DNA from: Hyphomicrobiales bacterium
GTDB taxonomy: Bacteria > Pseudomonadota > Alphaproteobacteria > Rhodospirillales > JACKKN01
Assembly: GCA_024236415.1 (NCBI GenBank)
Contig: JACKKN010000005.1
Span: 248,001 to 312,000, forward strand
Direction: 5' to 3'
Length of the DNA stretch: 64,000 nt
Position 1 is the stretch's first letter. Every line of letters starts with the position of its first letter. Below the pieces are notes generated by a model. It worked only from the letters and a program-made list of their open reading frames with translations, ran no database searches and had not been told where the DNA came from. This document shows, one piece after another, positions 62,602-64,000 of this stretch. Both the position numbers and the translations under genes were made by a program.

Positions 62602-63351
62602 CTAGACCGGGTCCATCTTTTCGGCGACGACCAGGAAATCGGGGCAGAATCGCGCCAGGGGCGCCGTTGTCATGATCCGGTCCATGGCAGGGGCCCAGGC
62701 GGGCGGCGCCCCGATCCGGTCAATAAGGCCATGCCGCCAGATCCAGCCCCCAATGCCGATCAGACGGACCGGTCGGAACCGGTGCCTGAGCAACAGCCCC
62801 CGCAGCTTGGGCCAGGACAGGTCGAGGACGTTCTTGCCCCCCGTCAGGACATGCAGGGCGTTGGCGACGGACCGCGGATTGCGATGGCCGTTGACGATCA
62901 AGAAGCCGCCGGTTCGCACGAGCCGACCCAGCGCCGCCATGGCGTCCTCGCGCAGGGCGTCTTCGGCATTGCCGAAGAAGCGGAAGGACGTGGCCAGGTC
63001 GAAGGTCCCCATCCCCGCCCCGTCGCGGGTCAAGTCCCGGTGCAGGAACTGGACGTTGGGGCATTTGCTGCGGGCCGCCTCCAGCATGGATTCAGAAATG
63101 TCGACACCCGTGGACCGAAGGCAGTGGTGCGACACCACCTGCGTGATCCGGCCGGTCCCGCAGGCGAAGTCCAGATAGGAGCCCACCGGGCCGTCGAACA
63201 TGCCGGGAATGATCCGGTCCAGCAGAGCCGTCTCGGCCCGGGTCATGTAGTCGTCGAAGGCATTGGTCGAAAGGCGCTGGTCGTAGGTGCTCCCGCGGTC
63301 CAGGTGGCTGCCGCGATACCAGTCAGGATTGGCCTGGGTTTCTTCGTTCAT
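62602..63351 (-). CDS. Class I SAM-dependent methyltransferase
   Basis: 249 residues. Motif I is Y-L-D-F-A-C-G-T-G-R-I-T, motif II-type acidic residue in S-T-G-V-D-I-S-E-S-M-L, then F-L-H-R-D-L and FDLATSFRFFGNAEDALRED, R-T-G-G-F-L-I-V-N. Small-molecule methyltransferase; acceptor unknown. GGAGG lies 4 nt before ATG 63351. First gene of the three-gene operon, behind a promoter at 63473-63501. Confidence 0.85.
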   Translation of the reverse strand: MNEETQANPDWYRGSHLDRGSTYDQRLSTNAFDDYMTRAETALLDRIIPGMFDGPVGSYLDFACGTGRITQVVSHHCLRSTGVDISESMLEAARSKCPNVQFLHRDLTRDGAGMGTFDLATSFRFFGNAEDALREDAMAALGRLVRTGGFLIVNGHRNPRSVANALHVLTGGKNVLDLSWPKLRGLLLRHRFRPVRLIGIGGWIWRHGLIDRIGAPPAWAPAMDRIMTTAPLARFCPDFLVVAEKMDPV

Positions 63352-63472
63352 GGTCCCTCCGGCTCCGTTCTGGAGCATCCAGCGCTCCGAGCACACCTTA
63401 GAACTCGTAAAAATTGCAGTTCGCCGGCATTCAATCCGAGGAAGGCCTGGCGAACCAACATTCTTCGCTAAA

Positions 63473-63501
63473 GTGTAATGTGACTGTTATAAAATCGTCA
63501 A
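63473..63501 (-). promoter_or_regulatory. Promoter of the methyltransferase/kinase operon
   Basis: On the minus strand TTGACG (63501-63496), 17 bp, TTACAC (63478-63473), giving a ~115-nt leader. The surrounding 63400-63560 is AT-richer than the flanks; the rest of 63352-63693 (342 bp) holds no supported gene. Confidence 0.55.
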
Positions 63502-63693
63502 TTGTGTTTCACACTAACTTACCCGCATTGCATGGTATTTGTGGGGTAAAATCGGGCCGACAGGACCCTATCGCCCGTGGAAAGCGGTGGCGCTCTCGCG
63601 AACGCCGTGGCGCCCGCGCCCGCAGATCCGGGCGCTCAGACACACCCATTTGTGGTATTCGGCCTGGTGGCCGGCCGGCGGAACCGGAGGGTT

Positions 63694-64000
63694 CTACCGC
63701 GTCTGCCCGCCGAGGCGTTCCTGGTGGTGGCGGATCGCGGGGGGCCAGCGGCTCTTGATGAAGCTGAGCGCGGCCCAGATGTCGGCGTCGCTGAGCGTCT
63801 CGCCGAAGGCCGGCATGGCGCTCTTGAACCCCTCGGGGGCGATGGACGCGCCGCCGTCGCGGGTGACCTTGAACAGCAGGTCGTCGCCGTGGTGCCAGGT
63901 GTGGCCGCTGGCATCGTGGGGCGGCGCCGGCAGGGTGCCGTCGGCCTTGCGGCGGCGCCAGTCGGGCTCGCCCTCCAGGTTGGCGCCGTGGCACTGGGCG
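63694..64000 (-). CDS. Cytochrome c, C-terminal part (runs off right edge)
   Basis: About 102 residues up to the stop at 63694-63696. The first visible residues A-Q-C-H-G are the end of a C-x-x-C-H haem site whose first Cys lies outside. The distal part F-K-S-A-M-P-A-F-G-E-T-L-S-D-A-D-I-W-A-A-L-S-F-I-K-S-R-W carries the axial Met in M-P-A-F, typical of class I periplasmic cytochromes c of ~15 kDa. The start is not in the window. Confidence 0.88.
   Translation of the reverse strand, partial: AQCHGANLEGEPDWRRRKADGTLPAPPHDASGHTWHHGDDLLFKVTRDGGASIAPEGFKSAMPAFGETLSDADIWAALSFIKSRWPPAIRHHQERLGGQTR

Overview
The window is a very GC-rich, densely coded bacterial chromosome segment with many 4-nt ATGA overlaps between genes. 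A GcrA-type cell-cycle regulator, DUF1638, PEP-CTERM proteins, a class II cytochrome c and a GlxA/GbdR-like regulator together point to an alphaproteobacterium, most likely Rhodospirillales-like. That placement is inferred from gene content; no 16S gene is present.

Layout. 1-8.4 kb: peroxiredoxin start, DsbD/ScsB-like thiol reductase, YqgE, a GT/nucleotidyltransferase pair, a FecR-domain plus TPR/beta-barrel pair, and a GT39-like membrane glycosyltransferase. 8.5-12.9 kb: canonical methylmalonyl-CoA mutase, gcrA with DnaA-box-like sites in its promoter region, M23 peptidase, and a lone integrase N-domain protein. 12.9-19.6 kb: Cache/HAMP adenylate cyclase, DUF547 lipoprotein, secreted proteins, ABC-F protein Uup. 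19.7-20.8 kb: a toxin-antitoxin-like DUF4160/DUF2442-HTH pair behind a palindromic promoter.

20.8-33.1 kb is a corrinoid-dependent methyl-transfer cluster: non-pyrrolysine MttB homolog, FAD/GcvT-type dimethylglycine or sarcosine dehydrogenase, corrinoid protein, DUF1638, MetV-like and MetF-like proteins, pterin-binding methyltransferase, ferredoxin/ASKHA corrinoid activator, membrane protein and a GbdR-like regulator. The genes suggest methyl transfer from a quaternary amine such as glycine betaine to tetrahydrofolate, then oxidation of the remaining methyl groups.

33.2-39.4 kb is a second B12 system: a two-subunit acyl-CoA mutase with a strongly altered substrate pocket, MeaB chaperone, 3-hydroxyacyl-CoA dehydrogenase and TetR regulator, divergent from a thiolase that lacks its second catalytic Cys. 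Two mirror-image promoters, each with a TetR-like palindrome just after the -10, separate the two arms. This is the best candidate for an undescribed pathway.

39.5-50.7 kb: acyltransferase/hydrolase fusion, RhlE-type helicase, an orphan HisKA-domain protein, split MacAB-like exporter, cytochrome c'/c556 and an ECF sigma/anti-sigma pair sharing an inverted promoter with the cytochrome gene. 50.7-52.0 kb: a ~1.2 kb AT-rich insertion at tRNA-Val(CAC), bounded by a 46-bp duplication of the tRNA 3' part. 52.4-64 kb: choice-of-anchor/PEP-CTERM protein, gph, glmU-glmS, LysR, proline racemase family protein, a three-gene methyltransferase/kinase operon, and the C-terminal end of a cytochrome c.
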